Notes: generated by a model not told the origin, from the sequence alone. Counted from the stretch's first letter, positions 8,663 to 17,831 are shown. The stretch is 64,000 nucleotides of DNA from Pseudomonas sp. S09G 359 (GCF_002843605.1 NZ_CP025263.1:6685501-6749500); one strand, 5' to 3'. Numbers and translations: made by a program.

Positions 8663-10426
8663 TTAATGTTCCGGCGAATCCTTGTGGTTATCCAGGGTCT
8701 CCAGCAACGCGACCTGCATCCGCGTATGCACGCGGATGAACCAGCGCCAGAGCACGGCCGCCACTGCCGCCGCGACCACGGCGATCAGTACCAGCAACTT
8801 GTTGGTCGGCAGAATACTCGCCGACAAGGCTGCCAATAGCAGGAAAATCACCAGCAGCGACAGCAGCGGGATCAGCTCGGCGATTACCCGCCGCACACGC
8901 TGGGTATGGCGCCCGGCCATTTCCGGTTTGACGCTCATCTCTGCCAGCAGCATCGACAGCGCCTTGAGCTTGCGATACGCCGCAATCAGAAACGGCAGCG
9001 ACAACAGCAACGCCCCGCCCCAGATCAACGCCTTCTGCCAGCTTGGATCACTGATCCAGCCCTCCAGATACCCGCCAATACGCACCGCGAAGTAGCTGCC
9101 GGCGAAGAAGATCGCCACCACCAGCGCCAGGTTCACCCCCACTTGCAGGATGATCTTGCGGATCATCGAAGCCAGCATCGCGCCCTCGCCTTGCGGCTGG
9201 ATGCTGCGCAGCCATTCGCCATACATGCCGAACACCCGGCTCATGCGCTTGGGCATCACGGCGGCAATCTTCAACGACAGGGGGTCAGCGCCGCGAATCA
9301 GGTAGGGCGTCAGCAGCGTAGTGATCGCCGAAACGGCCACCGCGACCGGATACAGAAAGTCGCTGGTGACCTGCAAGGTCATGCCCAGCGCGGCGATAAT
9401 GAAGGAAAATTCGCCAATCTGTGACAGCCCCATGCCCACGCGCAGTGACGTGCGCCCATCATTACCGGCGATAAAGGCGCCCAGGCCGCAGGACAACATC
9501 TTGCCCAACACCACCGCTACGGTGATCACCGCGATCGGCCAGGCGTATTGCAGCAGGATCTGCGGGTCGATCATCAAGCCGATGGCAACGAAGAAGATTG
9601 CGCTGAACATGTCGCGAACCGGCTCGATCAGGCGCTCAATCTTGATGAGCTGGCGGGACTCGGCCATGATCGCGCCAATCAAAAACGCGCCCAGCACCAT
9701 GCTGTATTCAAGCTTGACCACCAGCAGGCAGAAGCCGAAGCACAAGCCGAGCACGGTGATCAGCAGCATCTCGTTGCTTTCGAACTTGGCCACATAAGCC
9801 AGTAGGCGCGGCACCAACAAAATACCGATGACCAACGCAACGATCATGAACAGCGAGAGCTTGCCGACCGTGGAAAACACCTCGCCGGAGCTGACCGTGC
9901 CGCTGACGGCGATGCTCGACAGCAAGGCGATGATGCCAATGCCGAGGATGTCTTCGACGATCAGCACGCCAAATATCAGTTGGGCGAACCGCTGGTTCTT
10001 CATCTTCAGGTCATTGAGCGCCTTGACGATGATGGTGGTCGAGGAAATCGCCAGGATCGCGCCAAGGAACAGCGAATCCATGGTGTTCCAATCAAACCAG
10101 CGGCCAATTTCGTAGCCGATCCAGATCATCAGGATGATTTCCAGGAAGGCCGCGATAAACGCCGTGGCGCCGACCTTGAACAGCTTGCGCAGGCTGAACT
10201 CCAGGCCCAGGCAGAACATCAGGAAGATCACCCCCAGCTCGGCGAGGGTCTTGATGGTGTCTTCGTCGTGGATCAGGCCGAAAGGCGGGGTGTGCGGGCC
10301 GATGATAAAGCCGGCGACGATATACCCCAGCACCACCGGCTGCTTGAGGCGGTGAAACAGGATGGTGACCACCCCTGCCACCAGCATGATCACGGCCAGG
10401 TCCTGGATAAAGCTGATGGCGTGCAT
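8663..10426 (-). CDS. CPA2-family cation:proton antiporter (KefB-like)
   Basis: A 587-residue polytopic membrane protein of the monovalent cation:proton antiporter-2 family. Typical features are GYIVAGFIIGP (about residues 34-44), FLMFCLGLEFSLRKL and the paired-helix region GVLIVEDILGIG. Unlike KefB/KefC it has no C-terminal TrkA-N nucleotide-binding domain. The last ~170 residues instead carry four more hydrophobic segments. The start at 10426 (MHAISFIQDL) has AGGAG eight bases upstream; a longer frame to 10492 runs into the leader hairpin. The substrate (K+ or Na+) cannot be read from sequence. It is divergent from the thioesterase gene. Confidence 0.88.
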   Translation of the reverse strand: MHAISFIQDLAVIMLVAGVVTILFHRLKQPVVLGYIVAGFIIGPHTPPFGLIHDEDTIKTLAELGVIFLMFCLGLEFSLRKLFKVGATAFIAAFLEIILMIWIGYEIGRWFDWNTMDSLFLGAILAISSTTIIVKALNDLKMKNQRFAQLIFGVLIVEDILGIGIIALLSSIAVSGTVSSGEVFSTVGKLSLFMIVALVIGILLVPRLLAYVAKFESNEMLLITVLGLCFGFCLLVVKLEYSMVLGAFLIGAIMAESRQLIKIERLIEPVRDMFSAIFFVAIGLMIDPQILLQYAWPIAVITVAVVLGKMLSCGLGAFIAGNDGRTSLRVGMGLSQIGEFSFIIAALGMTLQVTSDFLYPVAVAVSAITTLLTPYLIRGADPLSLKIAAVMPKRMSRVFGMYGEWLRSIQPQGEGAMLASMIRKIILQVGVNLALVVAIFFAGSYFAVRIGGYLEGWISDPSWQKALIWGGALLLSLPFLIAAYRKLKALSMLLAEMSVKPEMAGRHTQRVRRVIAELIPLLSLLVIFLLLAALSASILPTNKLLVLIAVVAAAVAAVLWRWFIRVHTRMQVALLETLDNHKDSPEH

Positions 10427-10720
10427 GGCGAGGGGCTCCTTGAGGGTACTGGCGCTTTTCCCACTTCCGCACGCGCCTTTGAACAGTCGCAAAGAGCGGA
10501 AGGAAAAGTCTGCCTTGATCGTAAGAAATACCCTGAGATGGGCTTTCGAAGGTTAACACCGCGACTTCCGACAGAAAGCCGGTGCAATATATGGAAACAG
10601 AACCGTGTGTGCGTGACGGCAAGCCGCCCACCGGCGTCCCGTTAGGGATGGCGCTGCAAAAGATTCCAGCACCCGCAGAGGTGCCTCCCCAACCAATGCC
10701 TACAAACCCGTGAGTGTGCT
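10427..10720. other. divergent intergenic region with a leader stem-loop
   Basis: This 294-base gap separates the antiporter (minus) from the thioesterase (plus). On the antiporter side, CTTTTC plus CTTCCGC (10455-10470) pairs with GCGGAAG plus GAAAAG (10496-10508), a 13-bp interrupted stem with a 25-base loop. It ends 29 bases before the antiporter start codon. The remainder must hold both promoters. I recognise no known riboswitch in it. Confidence 0.5.
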
Positions 10721-11197
10721 ATGGAACCCGGAAACGCCCAGCTGTCGATGACGGTATTGATGACCCCTGACATGGCCAACTTCTCAGGCAATGTCCACGG
10801 CGGCACCCTGCTCAAGTACCTCGACGAAGTGGCCTACGCCTGCGCGAGCCGTTATGCCGGCCGCTATGTGGTGACATTGTCGGTAGACCAGGTGATTTTT
10901 CGCGAGCCAATCCATGTCGGTGAGCTGGTGACCTTCCTGGCGTCGGTCAACTACACCGGCAACACGTCGATGGAAGTGGGCATCAAGGTGGTGACCGAGA
11001 ACATCCGCGAGCGCTCGGTGCGCCATACCAACAGCTGCTTCTTCACCATGGTGGCCGTGGACGACCAGCGCAAACCCGCCGCCGTCCCGCCGTTGCAACC
11101 GCAGAACAGCGAAGACAAACGCCGGTTCGTGCAGGCCCAGCAGCGCCGGCAAATTCGCCAGGAGCTGGAAAAGCGCTATCAGGAAATCAAAGGCTGA
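10721..11197 (+). CDS. acyl-CoA thioesterase (hotdog fold)
   Basis: A 158-residue single hotdog-domain thioesterase of the YciA/BACH type, hydrolysing acyl-CoA to free acid and CoA. The motif NFSGNVHGGTLLKYLDEVAY (near residues 21-40) supplies the HGG turn and acidic catalytic residue. The C-terminal ~40 residues are charged and helical (KRRFVQAQQRRQIRQELEKR), as in hexameric family members. The length is normal. The ribosome site is weak (GTGAG). A perfect REPIN follows the stop codon and may end transcription from both sides. Confidence 0.88.
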   Translation: MEPGNAQLSMTVLMTPDMANFSGNVHGGTLLKYLDEVAYACASRYAGRYVVTLSVDQVIFREPIHVGELVTFLASVNYTGNTSMEVGIKVVTENIRERSVRHTNSCFFTMVAVDDQRKPAAVPPLQPQNSEDKRRFVQAQQRRQIRQELEKRYQEIKG

Positions 11198-11229
11198 GGC
11201 CCTGTAGCCTGGACTTGTAAACTGGATCA

Positions 11230-11322
11230 AATGTGGGAGCGGGCTTGCTCGCGAATGCGGAGTGTCAGTCAATTATTCAGTGACTGACACTCCGCATTCG
11301 CGAGCAAGCCCGCTCCCACATT
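11230..11322. repeat. REPIN with perfectly matched 42-bp arms
   Basis: Arms 11230-11271 and 11281-11322 are exact reverse complements (42/42), with a 9-base loop. The core is GTGGGAGCGGGCTTGCTCGC, a variant of the main class. The perfect match suggests recent arrival or conversion. It lies between the convergent thioesterase and pdxY genes. Confidence 0.9.
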
Positions 11323-11336
11323 AGGTTTTCGCGTAC

Positions 11337-12209
11337 CTACAAGCCGATCGGTGTGGCCTCGAAGCGCACACGCGGATGGGCAATCCGATCCTGCGCCCGC
11401 ACCAGCTCCAGCTCGTAGCTGGCGCAGGCCTGGGTTTCCAGCAGCACTTCATGCACGGCTGCGGCGGTGAACTCGAAGGCCGCCAACAGGCTGTCGCCCA
11501 GCAGCACCCGCGCCAGGAACAGCCCCGAGGTCAGGTCGCCCACGCCCACCGGCTGACGCGGGAACGCCAGCAATGGGCGGCGCAGGTGCCAACTGCCTTC
11601 GGCGGTCACCAACAGCATTTCGAAGCCCTCCGGCAGCTTGCCCGGGTAATCCAGGTGCTTGACCAGCACGGCCTTGGGCCCGCGTGCCAGCAACGCCTTG
11701 GCCATCGCCAGGCAATCGAACAACGACTGCGGCTTGCGCCCGGCAAAACTGTCCAGCTCCAGCTGGTTGGGGCACAGGAAGTCGGCCATGGCCGCGGCTT
11801 CGTCCAGCAGGAAATCACTTACTTCCTGGGGCACGATGCAGCCCTTTTCCGGGTGGCCCATCACCGGGTCGCACAGGTACAGGGCCTTGGGGTTGATGGC
11901 CTTGATGCGCGCCACGCCGGTGAGAATCGCGCGGCCCTGATCGGCACTGCCCAGGTAGCCGGACAGAACAGCGTCGCAGTTGCCCAGCTCGCCGATGGCG
12001 GCAATACCTTCAACCAGCGCCGGAATTTGCTGCGGCGCCAACACTTCGCCCGCCCACTGGCCATACTGGGTGTGGTTGGAGAACTGCACCGTGTTCAACG
12101 GCCAGACGTTCACCCCGACCCGCTGCATGGGGAACACGGCGGCGCTGTTTCCGGCGTGGCCAAAGACCACATGAGACTGGATCGCAAGCAGATGAGGTGT
12201 GCGTTTCAT
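11337..12209 (-). CDS. pdxY: pyridoxal kinase PdxY
   Basis: A 290-residue ribokinase-fold kinase that phosphorylates pyridoxal to PLP in the vitamin B6 salvage pathway. The N-terminal [20 protein letters not shown] and the C-terminal anion-hole region ([19 protein letters not shown]) are diagnostic of the PdxY/PdxK group; the GVGD Asp is the catalytic base. The length is standard for PdxY. It is divergent from the DUF3301 gene, the same arrangement as PA5516/PA5515. Confidence 0.93.
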   Translation of the reverse strand: MKRTPHLLAIQSHVVFGHAGNSAAVFPMQRVGVNVWPLNTVQFSNHTQYGQWAGEVLAPQQIPALVEGIAAIGELGNCDAVLSGYLGSADQGRAILTGVARIKAINPKALYLCDPVMGHPEKGCIVPQEVSDFLLDEAAAMADFLCPNQLELDSFAGRKPQSLFDCLAMAKALLARGPKAVLVKHLDYPGKLPEGFEMLLVTAEGSWHLRRPLLAFPRQPVGVGDLTSGLFLARVLLGDSLLAAFEFTAAAVHEVLLETQACASYELELVRAQDRIAHPRVRFEATPIGL

Positions 12210-12326
12210 GCAGGGGATTTCCGTAAAGCCATTGAAATTCTGGCCGCGCAGTATGCGACTAAACGCAGCCTGTACGACAGACCGGCGACACAGTTAAGCT
12301 GCTCTCACTTTGTTGGAGTTTTTCGC

Positions 12327-12722
12327 ATGCTGACCCTCGGAAACATCTTCGTGTTGATGCTGCTGGCGACCGCTGCCGCCTGGGTGTGGCACAACCACGG
12401 CCTGCGTGAACGCGCGCTGGCGCGGGTCAAACAGCATTGCGCCAAGCTGGATATCGAACTGCTCGACGGCGCAGTGGCGCTCAAGCGCATCGGCTTTGTG
12501 AAAGATGCCAACGGCCGGCGGCGCCTGGCGCGGGTGTACAACTTCGAATTCACCGTGACCGGCGAAACCCGCCATGCAGGTGTCATCACCCAGTTCGGCG
12601 CCCACAGCGCGCAGATCGAACTGGCGCCCTACCCGTTCGAAGTCAAGGAACCCCTGCCCAGCGCCGAAGTGATCGAGCTGAGCCAATGGCGCCAGGACCA
12701 CGCGACCAAAAACCGTCAGTAA
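12327..12722 (+). CDS. DUF3301 family membrane-anchored protein
   Basis: A 131-residue protein with one N-terminal transmembrane helix (residues about 4-20, LGNIFVLMLLATAAAWVW). A soluble domain follows, with RRRLARVYNFEFTVTGETRHAG, typical of the DUF3301 family. No function is known. The start at 12327 has GGAG eight bases upstream, and the longer frame beginning at 11376 is antisense to pdxY. Its stop overlaps the convergent CobW gene by 7 bases. Confidence 0.85.
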   Translation: MLTLGNIFVLMLLATAAAWVWHNHGLRERALARVKQHCAKLDIELLDGAVALKRIGFVKDANGRRRLARVYNFEFTVTGETRHAGVITQFGAHSAQIELAPYPFEVKEPLPSAEVIELSQWRQDHATKNRQ

Positions 12723-13678
12723 CGGCAGGCGGCCAGTGCGGCCTGCAACGCTGCCATGTCCTGTGGCGCACTGAAGATCAATTCAATACGCGAATCGCGC
12801 CGCCACTCGCTGGGTTGCCAGGCCAGCGAGCTGTTATCCACAGCGTTGGCCGAGACCCAGCCCTGGCGGCTGTGGATAACCAGCTTGGCGCGCCGCCAGC
12901 CCAGGCTTGCCACCCATTCATACAGGCGCTGGGTGTCGAATTGCTGGCTCGGGTGCCAGCGCCAGCCGATGCTCCAGCCGCCCTCCTGGGCCTGGCTCAA
13001 GCAGATTGGCAGCGTAGGGTCACTCCAAATGGCTGGCATTTGCGCGAGGCCCTTGGGCACCTCGACGTTATCCACAGCCGCGCTAGCCTGTGCGGTCAGG
13101 CCGGGTAACAGGTCGATCGGCAATTGCGCCTGGCGCGTCCAATACAGCGGGCAATCGGGTAATTGTCGTTCGACGGCCTGTCGTTGTACGGCATCCAGCC
13201 CTTCATCCTTGTTCAACACCAACAGCCCGGCGCTGGCCAGTGCATCCTGCTGGGCTGGCGGCAGCGGTTTGCCCGCCGCCAGGGCTTGGGCATCCAGCAC
13301 CAGCACGCACGGTTGAACCGCCAGCACCGTCTGCCAGGGCGCTTCGCGCAACTGCTTGAGCAACTGCGCCGGGTGGCCCAGGCCCGAGGGTTCGATAAAC
13401 AACCGATCCGGCTTGGCCTTACGCAACAGACGGCCCAGGCCTACCTGGAACGGTGCACCATTCACACAGCACAGGCAGCCGCCGGCGACTTCGCCCAGGG
13501 CAATGCCGTCGTCGTCCTGGGTGAGCAAGGCGGCATCCAGGCCGATCTGCCCGAACTCGTTGATCAATACGGCCCAGCGCTCGTTGGCCGGGCGTTGGGC
13601 CAGCAGGTGCTTGATCAGGCTGGTCTTGCCGGCGCCCAAGGGCCCGGCAATCACGTGGGTGGGAATGTTCTGCAGCAT
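12716..13678 (-). CDS. COG0523 CobW-type GTPase
   Basis: A 320-residue G3E-family GTPase. The P-loop GPLGAGKTSLI is at residues about 12-22, the GGCLCCV metal-binding motif (CXCC) near 66-72 and the base-specificity motif NKDE near 155. A CobW C-terminal domain follows from about 220. These proteins are thought to be metallochaperones that deliver zinc to client enzymes under deficiency. It lies 44 bases downstream of the DUF1826 gene on the same strand, so it is probably the last gene of the dksA2-zigA Zur unit. ATG 13678 is taken as start; a GTG at 13687 is also in frame and neither has a clear ribosome site. Three DnaA-box 9-mers lie in its sequence. Confidence 0.85.
   Translation of the reverse strand: MLQNIPTHVIAGPLGAGKTSLIKHLLAQRPANERWAVLINEFGQIGLDAALLTQDDDGIALGEVAGGCLCCVNGAPFQVGLGRLLRKAKPDRLFIEPSGLGHPAQLLKQLREAPWQTVLAVQPCVLVLDAQALAAGKPLPPAQQDALASAGLLVLNKDEGLDAVQRQAVERQLPDCPLYWTRQAQLPIDLLPGLTAQASAAVDNVEVPKGLAQMPAIWSDPTLPICLSQAQEGGWSIGWRWHPSQQFDTQRLYEWVASLGWRRAKLVIHSRQGWVSANAVDNSSLAWQPSEWRRDSRIELIFSAPQDMAALQAALAACRY
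12834..13076. other. three exact DnaA-box 9-mers within 243 bases
   Basis: TTATCCACA occurs at 12834-12842 and 13068-13076, and its complement at 12871-12879, all inside the CobW-type gene. Sequence match only; whether DnaA binds here is unknown. Confidence 0.45.
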
Positions 13679-13722
13679 AGGGGGCACAATTCGGACCGTG
13701 TAGAACGCTTGATCCTACCCGG

Positions 13723-14367
13723 TTATGCCAACCAATCCAGCGTCAGGATCAAGCGACGCTCATCCGCCTTGAGGGCCGGCGAGCGGTGGATCAGGCCGTA
13801 ACCTTCATTGCCATGCCATTTTGTGCCCTTGAGCAAGGCCACTTCGCCGCACTGGATCTGCTCGACCCGCTCGGTCGGCTCAGCCGCCGGCTGGCTCAGT
13901 TTGCGGCGGTCCATCACGCCTTCGCGCAGCCACTGGCTGCCGATGCCGGCGTAAGTGGTGATCAGCCGCACCGGCACATGGTCCACGTGAAAACGCGGGC
14001 ACATGGCCTTGTCCAACAGGCGCAAACGCACGCCGATACGCTTGGCACCGAGCAGACAGGCGAACGCGCTGACCAGCCACGACACGTCGGCGATAAAGCC
14101 TTCGTAGCCTTCAAGATCACGACAACTGGCCGCCAGACCGTGCAAATTCGGCTCGGCGTCCTCGCTGTTGAGTTCGATCACCATCGAGTCCGCCAACGGC
14201 TCGTTGAGTGCCACCAGCAACGCGCCGAACTCGGCAATGTGCAACGGCAACTGGCGCTGCCACAGCGCCAGGTTGACGCCGTCTTCGAGGATCTCCGACA
14301 GGGCCAGCGGGGTTTCACCGCGGGTTTGGCGGATCACCGGGCGTAACGCAATCACTTGGGCCAACAT
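13723..14367 (-). CDS. DUF1826 family protein of the zinc-starvation operon
   Basis: A 214-residue protein of the DUF1826 family. It contains CPRFHVDHVPVRLITTYAG (near residue 122), whose H-x-D-H pattern resembles a 2-oxoglutarate/iron-dioxygenase-like site, and a C-terminal WHGNEGYGLIHRSP segment with further His and Arg. That enzymatic reading is inference. The family repeatedly neighbours COG0523 GTPases in Zur regulons (PA5534 next to zigA in P. aeruginosa). Its ATG overlaps the zigA stop (TGATG at 14365-14369), indicating translational coupling. Confidence 0.82.
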   Translation of the reverse strand: MLAQVIALRPVIRQTRGETPLALSEILEDGVNLALWQRQLPLHIAEFGALLVALNEPLADSMVIELNSEDAEPNLHGLAASCRDLEGYEGFIADVSWLVSAFACLLGAKRIGVRLRLLDKAMCPRFHVDHVPVRLITTYAGIGSQWLREGVMDRRKLSQPAAEPTERVEQIQCGEVALLKGTKWHGNEGYGLIHRSPALKADERRLILTLDWLA

Positions 14368-15575
14368 CAGGCGGCTGCCTCCTCATACCAAGGGCCAAAG
14401 GGGTCGGCCAGTTGGCGCCAACCTTCGACGCCCAGGGCCATTTCTGCATCGGTGAGCAAGCAGGCGTCCAACTCGGCGCGCATCTGTGCGAAGTCGATGT
14501 TCTGCCCGATAAACACCAGTTCCTGGCGGCAATCGCCGGTGCTCAGTTGCCAGTTGCCCATGATCGCCGCCACGCTTTCTTCGTCCTGGGGCCATTGGCT
14601 TTTCGGCACAAACCGCCACCAGCGTCCGGCAAACCCGTGGCGCATCAAGCCACCGGCCTGGGACCAACTGCCGGCGTCCTGGTGCTTGCTGGCCAGCCAG
14701 AAGAACCCCTTGGAGCGCAGCAGTTTGCCGTTGACCCACGGGCGGTCGATAAAGTCGAAAAAGCGTTGCGGGTGAAACGGGCGCCGCGCGCGGTAAGCCG
14801 TGGAGGCAATGCCATATTCTTCGGTTTCCGGCACATGCTCGCCGCGTAGTTCCTGCAACCAGCCTGGGGCCTGGGCGGCGCGCTCGAAGTCGAAACGGCC
14901 GGTGTTGAGGATCTTGTGCAGCGGCACTTCGCCCATGACCATCGGGATGATTTCCGCCTGGGCGTTGAGGCGCTCGAGGATCGCCATCAGCTCCTCGCGC
15001 TCGCGACTGCTGATCAGGTCGATCTTGCTGATCAGGATCACGTCGGCGAATTCGATCTGCTCGATCAGCAGGTCGGTGATCGAGCGTTCGTCCTCCTCAC
15101 CCAAGGTTTCGCCCCGCGAAGCCAGGCTTTCAGCGGCCTGATAGTCGAGCAGGAAATTCATCCCATCGACCACGGTGACCATGGTGTCCAGGCGCGCGAT
15201 ATCGGCGAGGCTTTGCTCGTTTTCATCGCGAAAAGTGAAAGTTTCGGCCACGGGCAAGGGTTCGGAAATGCCGGTGGATTCGATCAACAGGTAATCGAAG
15301 CGACCCTCCTTGGCGAGTTTTCCGACTTCTAACAGCAAGTCTTCCCGCAAGGTGCAGCAGATGCAGCCGTTGCTCATCTCCACCAGTTTTTCTTCCGAAC
15401 GGTTGAGGGTGACATCGCGCTGCACCTCGCTGCCGTCGATGTTGATTTCACTCATGTCGTTGACGATCACCGCCACCCGCAGGTTGTCGCGGTTGCGCAG
15501 GACGTAGTTGAGCAGCGTGCTTTTACCGGCGCCGAGAAAGCCGGACAACACGGTAACGGGGAGACGATTGGGCAT
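14367..15575 (-). CDS. zigA: zinc metallochaperone GTPase ZigA
   Basis: A 402-residue COG0523 GTPase. The P-loop [11 protein letters not shown] is at residues about 12-22, the NGCICCTL zinc motif near 69-76, the switch ESTGISEP near 98 and SKID base recognition near 188. The large CobW C-terminal domain is intact. ZigA proteins are zinc-starvation GTPases thought to allocate scarce zinc. It lies 27 bases downstream of dksA2 and is coupled to the DUF1826 gene, forming the leftward unit from the Zur box at 16041-16055. Length matches ZigA. Confidence 0.92.
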   Translation of the reverse strand: MPNRLPVTVLSGFLGAGKSTLLNYVLRNRDNLRVAVIVNDMSEINIDGSEVQRDVTLNRSEEKLVEMSNGCICCTLREDLLLEVGKLAKEGRFDYLLIESTGISEPLPVAETFTFRDENEQSLADIARLDTMVTVVDGMNFLLDYQAAESLASRGETLGEEDERSITDLLIEQIEFADVILISKIDLISSREREELMAILERLNAQAEIIPMVMGEVPLHKILNTGRFDFERAAQAPGWLQELRGEHVPETEEYGIASTAYRARRPFHPQRFFDFIDRPWVNGKLLRSKGFFWLASKHQDAGSWSQAGGLMRHGFAGRWWRFVPKSQWPQDEESVAAIMGNWQLSTGDCRQELVFIGQNIDFAQMRAELDACLLTDAEMALGVEGWRQLADPFGPWYEEAAA

Positions 15576-15602
15576 CAGGTATTCCTCATCTGGGTTGGCC
15601 GG

Positions 15603-16007
15603 TCAAATCGCCCGTTTATGGCGTTCGCGCAGCTCTTCACGTTCTTTGGCTTCGATACACAGGGTGGCGGTAGGGCGCAGCAGCAGGCGTTGCAAGCCAA
15701 TCGGTTCGCCGGTTTCGCGGCACCAGCCGTACTCGCCGCGGGCCAGCAGCTCGAGGGCGTCATCGATCTTGTCGAGCAGCTTCTTTTCCCGCTCCAACAG
15801 GCGCAGTTGCCATTGGCGCTGTTCTTCCGCGCTGCCGATATCGGCGAGGTCACTGTTGGTTTCCTGCTCGCGCAGCTGCTGGAACTCGGCCTCGATGCGC
15901 ACTTGCAGCTCGTTGCGCTGGGCCAGCAACAGCGCACGGAAGAAGGCCTGCTGGGCTTCATTCATGTAGTCGGCAGGCGGCTGGGCCAACAGGTCTTGTT
16001 CAGTCAT
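15603..16007 (-). CDS. dksA2: Cys-poor DksA paralogue DksA2
   Basis: A 134-residue RNA polymerase secondary-channel factor that replaces zinc-dependent DksA when zinc is scarce. An N-terminal coiled coil occupies about residues 20-95. The C-terminal globule has WCRET near 100 and LCIEAK near 121, so the four-Cys zinc finger is reduced to Cys-Thr-Cys-Ala, exactly the pattern described for P. aeruginosa DksA2. Start at 16007 gives the expected length. The Zur-type palindrome at 16041-16055 lies 34 bases upstream. It heads the operon with zigA, the DUF1826 gene and probably the CobW gene. Confidence 0.94.
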   Translation of the reverse strand: MTEQDLLAQPPADYMNEAQQAFFRALLLAQRNELQVRIEAEFQQLREQETNSDLADIGSAEEQRQWQLRLLEREKKLLDKIDDALELLARGEYGWCRETGEPIGLQRLLLRPTATLCIEAKEREELRERHKRAI

Positions 16008-16040
16008 GGGGGGCGGTTCACGGGTCAGGCTGTGCTTTAA

Positions 16041-16055
16041 TGTTATAGTATAACA
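16041..16055. promoter_or_regulatory. Zur box between dksA2 and a divergent secreted-protein gene
   Basis: TGTTATAGTATAACA is a perfect 15-bp palindrome matching the Zur consensus GTTATAATATAAC around a single central base. It sits 34 bases before the dksA2 start (minus) and 80 bases before the small secreted-protein start at 16135 (plus), so it could control both. Confidence 0.88.
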
Positions 16056-16134
16056 ATGCAAATAAGCCAATCCCTCTTGCTCGCCACGACGAAGGGCGCA
16101 ATGCTTGGCCCTCCCCCAACCCCCGAGAACCCCT

Positions 16135-16503
16135 ATGAAATACCTGGTGTGCGCCCTGTTATTGGCAGCGGCAGGCCCCGCCTGTGCCCAGGCACCGAGC
16201 CCGTTGGCCCACTGCACGCGCAGCGCCAACCTGCTGGCCTGCGTGGACCCGCTGGGCAATGCCTACAGCGTGGCGACGGTGGGCAGCACCACGTATTTGA
16301 GGGGGTTTGAGGTGATCGGCAAACGCTATTGGGCACAGACCAACAGCCGCTATGGGCAGCTGACGTTCTTTACCGGGTTGGCGTCGGATGGTGAGGCGTG
16401 GGTCGGCTACACCCGGCGTGTGGGCTGGACCACCCTGAACCGGTTCTCCAGTTCGGGTGGCGCCAGCGCCAAGTTCACCTGCAGCCGAATCACCGGCTGT
16501 TAG
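16135..16503 (+). CDS. small secreted protein with four mature cysteines
   Basis: A 122-residue protein with a clear Sec signal peptide (MKYLVCALLLAAAGPACAQA, cleavage probably after AQA). The mature part of about 102 residues has four Cys, two near its start (HC, LAC) and two at the very end (FTC, TGC), likely to make two disulfides. I recognise no family. It is divergent from dksA2, with the Zur palindrome in the shared gap, so a zinc-responsive periplasmic or secreted role is inferred. Its stop codon overlaps the end of the convergent amidase gene by 4 bases. The ribosome site is poor. Confidence 0.75.
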   Translation: MKYLVCALLLAAAGPACAQAPSPLAHCTRSANLLACVDPLGNAYSVATVGSTTYLRGFEVIGKRYWAQTNSRYGQLTFFTGLASDGEAWVGYTRRVGWTTLNRFSSSGGASAKFTCSRITGC

Positions 16504-17702
16504 GCCTGGGCGTCTTTCTGTTCCTGCACCCAGGCCATGTAGCTGTTCATCGGCGGGTTCTTCTGGAAGTACTTTTTCAGCCCTTCGAACAGGCCATCCG
16601 CAACCGCCTGTTGATGCCGTGCGGTGACCAGCCGCGCACTGTCCCGCGCATTCGAGATAAACCCGGTTTCCACCAGGATCGACGGCACATCCGGTGACTT
16701 GAGCACCGCGAAACCGGCCTGTTCCACGCGCTTCTGGTGCAACGAGGTGATGCCTTCCAGGCTGCCCAGGATCGAGCTGCCCAGTTGCAGGCTGGAGGCG
16801 ATGGTGGCATTCATCGACATATCCAGAATCACCCCGGCCAGCATCGGGTCCTTGTCCTTGAGGTTGAGCAGACTGGTAGCACCCAGCAGGTCGGCACCGT
16901 TTTCCCGTTGCGCCATAAACCGCGCGGTGGCGGAGGTGGCGCCGCCTTCAGACAAGGCATACACCGACGCCCCCGAGGCGGTGATGCGCGGTGCCGCATC
17001 GGCGTGTACCGAGATAAACATGTCGGCGTTGTGCTTGTGGGCAATCTCCACGCGCTTGCGCAGCGGCACGAAGAAATCGTCGTTGCGCACCAGCTTCACG
17101 TCAAAACCCTTCTCGCGCTTCAAGCGTTTGGCCAGCAATTGGGCGATGGACAGCACCACGTCTTTTTCGCGCTGGCCCTTGGACCCAACGGCGCCGGGGT
17201 CTTTGCCGCCGTGGCCGGGGTCGACCACGACGATGATGTCGCGTTTCGGGTGCGCCTTGTCCACCGGGCGGGCGGGTTCTGCGGCTATTTGCCGAGGTGC
17301 TTGCATGGCGCCGCTGAGATCCAGCACCAGGCGATGACCTTGGCCATCCTGGGGCGGCAGCAGGAAGCTGTTGAGCTGCATCGGCGCGGCCAGGTCCAAC
17401 ACGATGCGCGTGTCGCCCTTGCCAAAATGCCCAGAGCGGATTGCGGTAATGCCACTGCCCTTGAGCATCAATTGCGAGAAATCCCCACTGAGCCCGGCGC
17501 CACTCAAGTCGATGATCAGGCGTTCAGGCGCGCTCAGGGAAAAGGTCCTGTATTGCACCGGCCCGCTGAGGTCGAACACCAATCGTAGCTTGTCATCCGA
17601 GCGCCACAGGCGGGCGTTGCGAATCTGCGTGGCCGAGGCGGTGAAGGGCAAGGTGAACAAAGGGCTGGCCAGAAGCAGGTTAAGGAGCTGACGTCTGTGC
17701 AT
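16500..17702 (-). CDS. amiA: N-acetylmuramoyl-L-alanine amidase (AmiA type)
   Basis: A 400-residue periplasmic zinc amidase that cleaves the stem peptide from N-acetylmuramic acid. It has a signal peptide (residues 1-25, with two Arg near the start), an AMIN domain (about 26-130) and an Amidase_3 catalytic domain (about 155-385). Zinc-site motifs are DPGHGGKDPGAVG, RKRVEIAHKHNADMFISVHADA and LVETGFISN. It occupies the PA5538 position in the Zur cluster and is divergent from folE2, with the Zur box 85-97 bases upstream of its start. A zinc amidase paralogue under Zur suggests a replacement enzyme for low zinc, which is inference. Confidence 0.92.
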   Translation of the reverse strand: MHRRQLLNLLLASPLFTLPFTASATQIRNARLWRSDDKLRLVFDLSGPVQYRTFSLSAPERLIIDLSGAGLSGDFSQLMLKGSGITAIRSGHFGKGDTRIVLDLAAPMQLNSFLLPPQDGQGHRLVLDLSGAMQAPRQIAAEPARPVDKAHPKRDIIVVVDPGHGGKDPGAVGSKGQREKDVVLSIAQLLAKRLKREKGFDVKLVRNDDFFVPLRKRVEIAHKHNADMFISVHADAAPRITASGASVYALSEGGATSATARFMAQRENGADLLGATSLLNLKDKDPMLAGVILDMSMNATIASSLQLGSSILGSLEGITSLHQKRVEQAGFAVLKSPDVPSILVETGFISNARDSARLVTARHQQAVADGLFEGLKKYFQKNPPMNSYMAWVQEQKDAQA

Positions 17703-17786
17703 GAAAAATACCGCTAATAAAAGGAGCGTCCTTACTCGACATGACTGAAAAAAGGCAGGAGCAGAAAAATCATCGTCGACTCAATA

Positions 17787-17799
17787 GTTATAATATAAC
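17787..17799. promoter_or_regulatory. Zur box in the amiA-folE2 intergenic region
   Basis: GTTATAATATAAC, a perfect 13-bp palindrome identical to the usual Zur consensus. It is 33 bases before the folE2 start and 85 bases before the divergent amiA start. It probably governs the seven-gene folE2 to pyrC unit and amiA. Confidence 0.9.
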
Positions 17800-17831
17800 A
17801 TGTCTTTTTATTTCCAACGATGGACCTGCCC

